DNA of 64,000 nt, from positions 2,239,856-2,303,855 of the forward strand of contig ML133365.1 in the NCBI GenBank assembly GCA_003864495.1, written 5' to 3'. Shown piece by piece: positions 1-9,607 of the stretch (position 1 is the stretch's first letter; every line of letters starts with the position of its first letter). The notes below the pieces were generated by a model. That model made no database searches. It was not told the DNA's origin and was given only the letters and a program-made list of their open reading frames with translations. This DNA is from Nemopilema nomurai. Taxonomy: Eukaryota; Cnidaria; Scyphozoa; Rhizostomeae; Rhizostomatidae. A program made the position numbers and the translations under genes.

Positions 1-1318
1 TGCCCTGCAAATCGAATCAAAGTAAGTTTGTTGTGTTGCTTGAAGTTTGTCATTTTCGTTGTTTTTCTGGTTCTTTTTTCGAAGAATTGGGTTTTTTTGC
101 TAGATTTTCACACCTGGCTGTTTGTCCTGTTGACTCCTTCCGCCAGCCCTCGAAAGGGCGTTTTTCATTCCAAATTGCTCTAAATAGCTTTGGCAGTAAA
201 CAACATGTTTGATGCATTCTAAAATCAGTGACTGCTGCTTTTTTGTGGCCTTTTACGATTGCGTTTTTGGCAGACCTCGCTTCTAACGAGTTTTCCTTGC
301 TTGCAGGGTCATGGCGTGGCGGCAAATGTTATCCACTGTTAATGTGCTGGGACGAAGAAAGGAAGAGTAAGAGCTCCGTTTTTAAAGTACCGTACGAACT
401 TTAGAACCCTGCGTTTTTATGTTGTATGTATTTAATTTTTTTGGTGGATGATGATGCATAGTTTTTCATTTGACGTCTACTCATTCTCTTGTTGATTCTT
501 TATTGTTGGTAGCGTTGTTGAGATTACTGAAACTGTAGAATTAATTTGGTGTGTATTGGTGGCAATAGTAAGTTTTTGACTGCTACAGAGGCAGTTTTCA
601 TGTGTGCTAAGTTTCATTTTGTAAGTTAGAGATTTCGTGTCACGATGTTTTCTTTAAATTACACTAAACTCTTACGTCAGCATAGCGAGCTAAATTAGCA
701 AAAAGGTTTCCATAGGACGGTTGATAACGTGACAGAGCTATCGAGAAAGCCCGAGAAAAGATGAAAATAACTAAGGGGCGATTTTTATGTTTGTGTGTTG
801 GCCAAGGGGTCGCTTTTCGGAATGGCAGAGCCCCCGATGCCATTTAAACAAAAATCGATTGGATTGTCGAGGTTTTTCAGTTTTTGTCTATAAAAAGCGG
901 ACTCAGTAGAGTCAGAGCCGATTCAGGGGCAACATAGGAATCAATTTAGACAACGATACAAAGCAATTTTAGCTTGCTTCACTGCAGGTTGATCAGCTAA
1001 AAAAAATATTTTTCTTGTGGTCAACTGTTCTTCATAGGGGAATTGACGGTGTAACCCTCAATTTCCAAAACTATGATTAAGACAGCGGCCATGTAATCTA
1101 CCCCCAATGCTTTCCAAAACGACGAGTAAAGCGGTAAATGAAACAAGTTTTTCGTGTCAGCTTTTTCGGACTTGGCAAGTAGGAAGGTGTCATGTCGTAT
1201 TGTTTGTTTCATGCGGTGGTCGCTTGGCCCAATGACTCACTGGAAAAAGGTTCCTTGAAGTGTGTTAACATTAACGAGTTGTAAACTTGATTGATTGCCG
1301 CCTCTGGACGCTATCAAA
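1..1318. other. No supported gene
   Basis: Short open frames occur on both strands, but none shows a recognisable domain, a consistent splice structure or homology to another part of the window. A TATAAAA string lies near 891, but no gene can be tied to it. I see nothing else to annotate in this stretch. Confidence 0.5.
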
Positions 1319-1850
1319 CTGAAATGGGACGTGCACTCGATCTTGCATGTGTAAGTATCCCAAGTCCGCCTTGAATGCCAGCATTTCGACTCGAAATTTC
1401 AACTTGGTTTTGAAACAATTTACTGCTTTTGGCTGAAAGTTAAAAAAACATACAGCGATGAAGGTTATCACCAAGACACTCGAAATAATTTACGCTTGAA
1501 ATGATACTAGGCAAAGTAAGTGCCCATTCCTTGCGTGCTCACCCAAATACGTACTGAAAAGGATATTTAAATGAAATAGATGACTCTGCGTGGTTGAAAT
1601 TTAAACTCACAATAGACCATGTGAAACTGCAATGGGACGTGCACTCGGTCTTGCATATGCAAGTAACCGAAGTCCGCCAAGAATTGAAGCTTTTTGACTC
1701 AAGATCTCAAACCTTGGTTCTGAAACCATTTACTACTGCTTTTGGCGCACAAAATTGCAAAATATAGAGCGGTGAAGCTAAAAGTGACTTGAAAGATGAA
1801 CCACTCCAAACACCCCATCCGAGCATGCTCGCCCAAGTATTTACTGAAAA
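1319..1850. repeat. Two diverged direct copies of a ~230-bp sequence
   Basis: Copy 1 runs about 1319-1565 and copy 2 about 1627-1850. Both begin with an AATGGGACGTGCACTCG core, share the AAGTCCGCC block, then TTTACT...GCTTTTGGC, and later a GCTC.CCCAA.TA..TACTGAAAA block. Similarity is obvious by eye but interrupted by small indels. The copies have no clear coding frame in common. They could be an old tandem duplication or two insertions of the same short element. Confidence 0.7.
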
Positions 1851-2357
1851 AAATATGCGTTGTAAGCAGATAGAGGAACAAAAATATTTGTTGAGTGTAA
1901 ATTGTAATGTGCTGGTGTACTGAGCACTGAAAATGAGCAGCTTGACCCATCTCTCCCATGATTGTGTTGGTTTATACATGTTTGTACATTACCTCTGTAC
2001 TTTATTCATGATGGTTAATTGTCATTTTTATATATTTTACAAAACAATTTTGGCCCCCTCCCTGATGTCAAAATCCTACTAACCCCAATGATTTATATGT
2101 ATTGACCTGTTTACTCCCTAAACTTGTAACAATATTTTTTGCTAAATATGGGAACCTGCCTTGCTTGGCTCTGTTTTTTATTGTAATCTTAGGATTTTTC
2201 TTCTTTTATAACAATAAATAGATACAATCTCTTCCAAAAATCTTGGAGCACTTGCTCTAATTAACGCATCGCGCAAGTTGCCAAATCCACTCCCACCTCA
2301 AACAATGTTGTGTAGCGCAAAGGTGAATAATCCTAAAACCGAAAGTGAAGAATTCTC

Positions 2358-2561
2358 ATGTACCTATGGCCTTCCCCTAAAGATGCAAAATTGTTTAAGA
2401 GGGCAAGGCGGTTGCAGCTACCAAGGAGAGACGGAAATAAAACGGGGGTTGCAAAATCAAAAAAATCTGACGATGTTCCAACTACTTTTCCCAGAGGTTG
2501 TAGAACATATAAAGCTTTTTGCATTCTCAAGCAAATTAAACACACTAGTTTGACCATATGA
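2358..2561 (+). other. Possible exon upstream of the GTF2I-like gene
   Basis: A 67-residue open frame, rich in Lys and Arg, begins with an ATG and lies about 250 bases before the GTF2I-like exon on the same strand. Its composition is protein-like, but I recognise no domain and see no convincing splice donor. It may be a 5' exon of the next gene or chance. The stretch 1,851-2,357 before it holds nothing I can name. Confidence 0.2.
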
Positions 2562-2805
2562 GGGTGATAGTATCTAAAGATATAAACATGAGAAAATACC
2601 TAACTTCATACATTTTTTCATGCCCCATATAAGTTTTGTCAGCCCATAAGTTCATCAATGGTTACAAGCTAAAATACACCATGCTAAAAAAAGAAGAAGC
2701 TTTAAAGTTTGTTGGATACAATACAGAATTAATGCCAAGGTCACCAAAATTTAATTATTTTATTTCATTCAATTTCTCCATTATCTTGTACTGTTTTTGT
2801 TTGTA

Positions 2806-3436
2806 GATATAGCTGTAGGTGTGCCTCGAAGGGTACCTTACAAAAATTTCAAGAATGCTTTTGATGTTGAAGGATGGCCAGAGGTTATTCCTTTCAAATA
2901 TCCTGCAAGAATGGGCCAAAAGCACTTGAAATCTTGATGGGATGTAAGGAGGGTATCAAATTTCTAATCAAAGAGGATTTGAAATGCCAACCAGCTATTC
3001 CCCCAGCAGCGTTACTACGAGGTATAAACTGCACTGTAATAAATGATAATGGAGATGAAGACGATGAACCACAGAAGAAGAAAGCAAAACGGGGAAAACA
3101 ATTTTCTTTTGTTAAAAATAAATTGTACCGGTTTATGCCAGCAAGGATGACTTCCAAGGTGATGATGATGAAAAAGATTACCAGTTTTGGCTTTTCCAAT
3201 GCAATGGAACAGTTAAGACTGATGGGACCATTTCGGGTAGATGGTTGATTCAGTCTGAAGAGGATCATACCTTTCTAGTGCTTCCCCAGATTCATTCAAT
3301 CTTTAAAACAAATTTTGTCGAAAACAACAAGCGCACTATGCTGGATTTGAATGACTTTTCATACATAAAAGATGGATCTTTCAAACTGAAGTCGACTACC
3401 CTAAACAATCTTCAAAAAATTTCTTCTAAATTGTAG
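2806..3436 (+). pseudogene. Frameshifted gene with a GTF2I-type repeat
   Basis: An exon appears to start after a TTTGTAG acceptor at 2806. Its first frame reads VPRRVPYKNF, then GWPEVIPFKYP (about 2821-2910). The next frame continues with GCKEGIKFLIKEDL (about 2941-2982). Together these follow the order of the GTF2I repeat: VPY, then G(L/W)PE.IPF..P, then a closing IKF(V/L)I. The repeat is cut by one lost base near 2932. A middle segment carries an acidic stretch and a basic PQKKKAKR-like, possibly nuclear-localising, motif (about 3045-3095). A third frame (about 3140-3436) encodes an acidic patch and FWLFQCNGTVKTDGTISGRW before a stop. Reading needs all three frames, so the copy is broken or contains sequence errors. 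Family GTF2I repeats bind DNA in vertebrate TFII-I proteins. Function here is unknown. Confidence 0.55.
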
Positions 3437-3439
3437 GCC

Positions 3440-4363
3440 CTGTTGGCAAGGACTTGTAGTTACTTATATTCTAGTGTTTTATATTATGATACGAATGTTG
3501 TTTTCTATATGAAGCTTATCTTTTTCTTGTCATTGTTTGTAGAAGGAAAGAAAGTTCTGAAAGTGCATAAAATTTCAATTCATTCTTAGTACGGTTAGGC
3601 TTGTCCTTAGTGACAGTTATGGAAAGTAATTTAAAAGTTTCGATTTAATTTTAATAGCAATGCCATACGAAATATAATTTCCAATTACTGTTAACAATAA
3701 CGTAACGCACACTCAACAGTTTTGGTGAGATGTAAAACTTAAAAAAGAGGTAGATTGTTCACCCTATATTTTATTATAAAGAAGAAATTTTTACACTGGA
3801 ACTTATTCAGCATTGATCCAACTTAAGCGTACTGTATTAACATATTTGTATTACTTGATGTATTTGATAAACTTCCTGTTTTATGATTATTTCTCATATT
3901 TTGCCGTAGTTTTGATATTTAATTACTTAATTTACTTGACACCCAATTCAAAAACCACAAATAGTTTTTTATCTCTTTGTATAATGACCTGTATTTATCC
4001 TTAAAAAAGGGAAGAAGTTGTTGTTCTCATATTTTTCATCTGGCCAGCCAAGAAGAAAACTGTGCAAAGAACCATGTGCATAATGCTTTGAAAGGTCAGA
4101 CCTCAGCTGACATAGAGTATGGTGTGTTAGATCATCAATTCTATAAGTAGAAAGAAACTATAATGAAGATGATCTTTAAAACACAGCTTTATCGTGGATT
4201 TTTGGCAATAACTAACTTTAAAACTTAACACAAACATTTTTTCAAGGATAGCACAGTTGGACAGTTGGATTCCTGTCATCGTGCGAATAGGTAGAAAGCA
4301 AGGTAAGCATCATCAGCAATAAATGCTGAGCCTTAATGTCAAACGAGAAGCTGTAAAATCTTG
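3440..4363. other. No supported gene
   Basis: AT-rich sequence with only short frames that lack domains. A hydrophobic 63-residue frame at 3813-4004 is the kind produced by T-rich DNA by chance. Nothing else is supportable before the tandem repeat. Confidence 0.5.
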
Positions 4364-4985
4364 GCCAACAGGCGCTCCACACATTAAATTATCCAACTAT
4401 TTCCAGACTATCGGCCAAAATATGCATGGAAACTTTGAATTGAACTTGAAAACAATCTAGTATTAGCATATTATCACCAGTTCTTTACAGCTTTCATAAA
4501 TTATCACTTCATACAGATTTTTTACCATACACCTAAAGGCCAACAAAAGCGCTCCACACATTGAATTCTCCAACTATTTCCCGACTACCAGCCCAAATAC
4601 ATGGAAACTTGAATTGAACACAAATCATGAAACAAATCATGTATTGGCATATTATCTCCAATTCCTTACTGTTTCCAAAAATCATCACTTCGTACAGATT
4701 TTTTACCATACCCCCAAAGGCCAAAAGGCACTCCACACATTGAACTCTCCAACTATTTCCCGACTACCAGCCCAAATATACATGGAAACAATGAATTAAA
4801 CACAAATCATGAAACAAATCATGTATTGGCATATTATCACCAATTCTCTACTGTTTTAATAAATTATCACTTCAAACAGATTTTTTACCATACCCCTAAA
4901 GGCCAACAAGCGCTCTATACATGAAATTCCCCAACTATTTCTGGATTATCGGTCAAAATATGCATGGAAACTTTGAACTGGATGA
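4364..4985. repeat. Tandem repeat, period ~175-181 bp, about 3.5 copies
   Basis: Each unit begins with GGCCAACA..GCGCTC.ACACATT and continues with CCAACTATTTCC.GACTA and ATGGAAACTTTGAATTGAAC, then a GATTTTTTACCATAC.CC.AAAGG block. Unit starts are at about 4364, 4540, 4718 and 4899, giving spacings of 175-181. The units differ by substitutions and small indels, so the array is not recent. Short reading frames inside it are by-products of the repeat. Confidence 0.85.
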
Positions 4986-5610
4986 GACGGTTGCTCTACA
5001 TATTCTTAACTTGAAAGGGTCTGTAATCATATAATGACATTTCACTTGCGATTATTCAGATTACATACAAAAAGAAGGAATGGAATGATTGATATAAGCA
5101 GGTTTGATATTTTGCAAAACAGCGATTTATCGTACAATTTATAACGTAAATTTCAATTAACATTAGTACTCAGAAAATGCAAGAATTAGAAATAAGTATC
5201 TAAACCCTATCTTCATATAAATCAGGGTTGCCAGACCCTATTGGTCAGCAGTAGCCAAACATGATGCTGAAGGAGGCCAAAATGTAGCCAAATTTTTTAG
5301 CAGAAGAAAACACATTGTTTAACGAAATTGATCAGTTTATATATTCTGAAACGAACCATTTCCATGGATGCATCATTCAGTTAATTCAGACTTAATTAAA
5401 TTTTCCACTCGAGAAACAAAACAACAACAACAACAAACGTTGCTAAATTTGAAAAAAAGCAAAACAAATCAATTACTAAAACTACATCGCTAGTCATACG
5501 GAAATTAGTAGAGTAGAATAGATATTAAAACAAAATTAAATTATTAAAAGCAGTTGAAAAAGTCAAAAGTCAGTTAATCAGAGAATTGTTCATCTCCACG
5601 TCAGCAATTA

Positions 5611-5887
5611 AATTTTATAATGACAATGCAACCATGAAATGAAAAATATATGATATATAAACATAATTCATTATAAACAATTACCCTGTTATAAACTTGG
5701 TTACTGCTTTGACTTGATAAAATTAACTTAATTAAATTCAGTTAAAAAATCAACAACGTGAAGAGAAACAGAACAAAAATTTTCCCAAAGCAGTAACCAA
5801 GTTTATAACATTGTTGTAATTGTTTATAATGAATTATGTTATATATCATATATTTTTCATTTCATGGTTGCATTGTCGTTACAAAAT
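5611..5887. repeat. Inverted repeat, ~100-bp arms, inside hAT-1
   Basis: The left arm (about 5611-5711) and right arm (about 5787-5887) are near-perfect reverse complements, sharing AGCAGTAACCAAGTTTATAAC and TATATGATATATAAACATAA. They are separated by about 75 bases. The right arm ends just past the transposase stop (5891), so the transcript's 3' end would fold into a long hairpin. It might affect 3' processing or be a small nested foldback element. Confidence 0.85.
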
Positions 5888-5890
5888 TTT

Positions 5891-7899
5891 TCACAAGTAT
5901 GCATTCAAGTTAGCTTCATCTGCATCTGCAGAAGTTTCCCCTTGGTTGTACATGTTTGTAGAATTGAACAACTCAAGCATTTCTGGTGAAACTCTGAGAT
6001 CTCGGCAACATTTTTGCCCAAACTTGAAATTAACTCGAATTCTGATTACAGCATCCAGCATATCAAGACGCATTCTGCTTCTTAGCTTTGTTTTTACATT
6101 ATTGACGTGTGAAAACACTCTCTCGCATATGGCATTGCTCACTGGGGTCGCAAGGGCTGTTAAAGCATAAAGAGCCAATCTTTTGAATGGTTGCTCTCCT
6201 GTACTAGATGTGTACTTCAAAATTCCACACCAAAATTCAGCTGAATCTCTTGGGACAAATCCATTAAAAACGCTTTCGCCTGCCCAGTCGACATGAAGGA
6301 TCCTGCGATATTCTTCTTCAACTGATGATATATCAGCCATGACGTGAAGCATGGGTAAAGAATAAAACGGCACACGGTCAACCTGAGAGAGAACTGTCGC
6401 TGGGGACAGGTAGCTGAGGCCTTTGAAAATAGTTTCATTTCCAGGAAGTCTATTTTCAACCTGTGTAAGCGCTTCAACGAGAAAACTCTGGCATCGGTTA
6501 TACACTTCCTCTACCTTCACTTTCGCTTCAGCAGAATTTCCGTGATGATGAATATACTTTTGTGATTCCATGACAAATTTCACACCAAAATCAACACGAG
6601 AGTTTGGCAGAACTTCATCGCCAGAGCCATATATTCTGTAGCGTAGAGTGCTGTGGAGCAGGAAGAGCTGTTTGACCATGTCTTCAGGATCTGCATTTGT
6701 GGCTTGAAATGACGCATTAACTCGTTCAAATTCTGTCACGATTGGAGAGAGAAAATGAAAATAAAGGTGGTTGATGTCATCATTCAACATGCTCAGCAAC
6801 ATTCTTGCTTTGTAGCGAACATCTGATTTACAATTGGGCTCTTCTACCAAAAAATACGCTTTCAGTTCCTCCCAATTGACAAGAATGTTGAAAAGCACCT
6901 TCCCTCTGACAAGCCATCGAGTTGCAGACATTTTCTGGAATGGCATTGGTTTACCTGCGTGCTCATTATTTGGATTCATGACGTCTATGAGCTGGTGGAA
7001 AGCCTCTCTTCGTAAAATGCTTTTCGAAAACCACTTCGGTATTTCCTTCAGAAGAAAGCCAAGATTCGCTGGCATCTTCTCGAATGCATGTTGGACACAC
7101 AAAGCCAGTGAATGACAAATACATTTCATCCGTATACAATTTGGCGACGATTCCCGAATCCTGGACCATACTGAATTCCATTCCCCACCATTGTAGAAGC
7201 ACCATCACTTGCAAAGCCAAAGCAGTTGTGCAGATCTAGTCCAACCGTTTGAAGACCAGTTTTCACTGCCTGAAATAAGTTTTCACCCGTCGCTTCGACA
7301 ACTTCTATCATTCCAACGAACGCTGTGGCCACTTGCATTTCTTGCTCATTGAAGTATCGAATGCATATACAAAGGTTCTTTTTCGCGGCAACATCTGTGG
7401 ACTCATCAATGAGCACTGCAAAACCTTTCCCTTCTACATCTTTTTGAAGCTCGCGTTTCAAAGATGGTGACACAACATTTTTTATCAACTGACTACATTT
7501 TGTACGGTGGAGTTGCATTTCCCCCAAAGCACTTCCTTTGCCATGCTGAACCATTAATTCGCCCAAATGATCAACGGCAAGGATTGCAGAGTGACAGGCT
7601 ATACCAACAGCTATTTGAATTTCTGCTTCTTTAACATCCCGTTTGGTTGTCCCTGGTCGAGGGCGTCTTTCTACAGCTAAAGGTCTCATTTGCTGAGTTT
7701 CTTTGATTCTAGTTGAGTGCTCAGAAGAGCTTTCATGCTTGGAGATTGACCAAAGTTTCGCTTGAAGAGATTTGCGACAGAGTTTACAGTATGCATTCCC
7801 TTTACCATCTGGTGATTCTGACAGCCATACATATTGCTTCTCCCAGCTCTTCTTATACTTTCTTGAACTATCGTAACTTCCTTTCCATTTTGAAGCCAT
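5891..7899 (-). pseudogene. hAT transposase with BED-like finger, one frameshift
   Basis: The protein resembles the KIAA1586/ZBED-like branch of hAT transposases, which cut and paste the element through an RNase-H-like core. The first segment starts at 7899 with MASKWKGSYDSS and shows a BED-like zinc finger, C-x2-C ... H-x4-H (residues ~37-60). It then carries the DES/TDV motif of the catalytic core (LIDESTDV). The second segment, from about 7129, has CICHSL, the RWLVRGK helix region and the C-terminal hAT dimerisation block with LATPVSNAICERVFS (about 6090-6140). One base is missing after MVG near 7178-7182. Apart from that the frame runs from finger to stop. The sister copy at 24,122-26,133 gives the expected continuous alignment across this point. 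It could be one repair away from active, or the frameshift may be an assembly error. Confidence 0.88.
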
Positions 7900-8010
7900 C
7901 TTGCAGTTTATTCAAGTGTTTTGCTCAGCTCTTACTATCTGTACTACTTTCGAGAATAATTTTTACATGACTTGGCTTCTGCAATGGAGCGTATAATGAA
8001 CTTACAGTCC

Positions 8011-8316
8011 GATGACCCCGCACATGATAGCTGGGTCACACAAGCACCTCATCCGGGATTAATAACAATAGATTGTACATTGGCAGAAACAAAAATCAAT
8101 TACAAGTAATTTGATGACGAGTTAAATATCTATTTCAAAATCTATTTTGTCAATACATCAATCATGATACTCATAATTCATCTGAAGCCATCTTGCAGTT
8201 TATTCGATGACCCCGCACATGATAGCTGGGTCACACAAGCACCTCATCCGGGATTAATAACAATAGATTGTACATTGGCAGAAACAAAAATCAATTACAA
8301 GTAATTTGATGACGAG
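8011..8316. repeat. Duplicated 111-bp subterminal block of hAT-1
   Basis: Bases 8011-8121 and 8206-8316 appear identical, from GATGACCCCGCACATGATAG to AATTTGATGACGAG. The bases just before the second copy (TGAAGCCATCTTGCAGTTTATTC, 8183-8205) also repeat the transposase start region at about 7893-7915. Subterminal duplications in hAT elements are often transposase-binding sites. That role is an inference here. Confidence 0.9.
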
Positions 8317-8531
8317 AAATTTTTCATAAATCAATCATAATTCTTAAGCACTTTATACAGATAAAATTAGTAAAACCGAAAAAACACAGAAATTGTGTAA
8401 TCAAATGACAATAGGCCAATTTATAGCCAAAATATAGGTGGAGGCCAAATGGAAATGTTCGTAGCAAAAGTCTTTCCAATTAGGCCAGATTTCTGGAATC
8501 TGGCCTCCCAGTAGGCCAGTTGGCAACCCTG

Positions 8532-8732
8532 ATATAAATATGTCCCAAGATCGTATCCTGTTCTCTCTTCAAATGCAAAGTCATTGAATTGATTGGGTTT
8601 TTCTTCCACTTCATCTTCTACATCTGAATCGTAAAATCTGGAAGCGTTACCCTTTTGAATATATGTTGTGGTGTCAGTACTCAAAAGTGAGTTCATTAGT
8701 TCTTCACTCAACCCCCCTTCATCCACGAACAT
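8532..8732 (-). pseudogene. Acidic hypothetical ORF interrupted by hAT-1
   Basis: From an ATG at 8732 the minus strand encodes an acidic, low-complexity protein (MFVDEGGLSEELMNS at the start; DSDVEDEVEEKPNQ in the middle). It runs to GTYLY at the hAT-1 junction. Across the target duplication, the pre-insertion sequence would continue from 5222 for about four more codons to a stop, so the insertion disrupts only the tail. I recognise no domain. It could be an exon of an acidic regulatory protein or another element's gene. Confidence 0.35.
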
Positions 8733-8824
8733 CTTTCTTTATATGATATCATCACCATTATATAGTATCAGGCTTTCCAAATCTGACAATTTACCTTTTA
8801 AAAGATTCAAAGGAGAATGGCAGA

Positions 8825-9342
8825 ATGGAAGATTTAGTAATATATATTCAGGATATAAATGTTAAACCGTTCATGTTCGAGCCAATGCCGGAATCACATG
8901 ATAACAACGAGACAAATGAATTATCTTCCTCAGAGGAAAGCGAGACAGGATACAAACACCGAGAGAATCGGTAATACATCTTGGTGAGTAAATATATTTA
9001 CGAGCTTACTAAACACCTAACTAATATAGCAAATAGATTAAAAAATTACATGTATTAAGGCCTACGCAATCTAACATTTTCCTTGCTCCTACAATGGCTA
9101 AAGCGAATTTTTTTCCACAAATACCTACCACCACTCTATAAGGATGAATCAAGATAAACTAGTTGTAATTTTAACTTTATCACAGGTGCCAATGCAATCA
9201 TTGTTCCCCTATGCCGACAGGTCGAGAGAGCTTGTGCTGCCGAGAAGTTTTTAAAGTAAGGACGAAAGCTGACAGTCAGGGTGTTTTTTGCATCACAGAT
9301 GATGATGACTTCAAGATGATGATGATAATGATCCGAAATTAG
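8825..9342 (+). pseudogene. Remnant P2RX7_C-domain gene, convergent with Kolobok-2
   Basis: Exon 1 starts with MEDLVIYIQD at 8825, has an acidic Ser/Glu-rich stretch (ELSSSEESE), and ends at a TTG|GTGAGT donor (8983/8984). Exon 2 starts after a TATCACAG acceptor at 9186. It reads CQCNHCSPMPT...LCC, then CITDDDDF, following the Cys pattern of the P2X7 intracellular C-terminal domain (C-x-C-x2-C ... PMPT ... CC ... CIT..(P/D)DF). The split Trp codon (TG|G) at the junction matches the intron phase of the copy at 33,346-34,599. Exon 1 changes frame by one base before the donor, and the C-terminal half is lost. It lies tail-to-tail with the Kolobok-2 transposase, the same arrangement as in Kolobok-1. 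Function is unknown; in P2X7 this domain is cytoplasmic and Zn-binding. Confidence 0.65.
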
Positions 9343-9607
9343 GTTCAAGTATCCGAAATTAGACTATTAAATAGTTAATTTTTGGCTTAAAATCGTACCA
9401 GAATGCAATGATTTTTATTCATGGAAAGAAAGTAATACAAAATAACAGTCCAAACAACTTTGAACTCAATTTGAAAAAATACCAAAATGGCTTTTAGGAA
9501 TAGATTTTTGCTCAGGGAAATACCTAAAATACCTGTGTATTTTTGCATTTATTTTCTTATTTCAGGGGAAATAGCAATTTCAGATTATTTATTTATGGAA
9601 TAAAACT

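Larger units (their letters stand above)
5223..8531 (-). mobile_element. hAT-1: full-length hAT DNA transposon (3,309 bp)
   Basis: The ends are imperfect terminal inverted repeats beginning CAGGGTTGCCA (left 5223-5233; right complement at 8521-8531). They are flanked by a perfect 8-bp direct duplication, ATATAAAT (5215-5222 and 8532-8539), the hallmark of hAT insertion. The element encodes one minus-strand transposase (5891-7899). Between the gene and the ends lie a long hairpin on the left and a duplicated 111-bp subterminal block on the right. The perfect target duplication suggests a fairly recent insertion. It landed in the last codons of a minus-strand frame (8532-8732). Confidence 0.92.

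Noticed and set aside
891..897. TATAAAA box near 891 as a promoter
   Set aside because: No gene or transcript signal follows that can be tied to it; such strings are expected by chance in AT-rich DNA.
2894..3268. 124-residue minus-strand frame opposite the GTF2I-like gene
   Set aside because: Antisense shadow; the plus strand carries the recognisable motif.
3813..4004. Hydrophobic 63-residue frame as a small membrane protein
   Set aside because: T-rich DNA readily gives such frames; there is no splice context, homology or conserved start.
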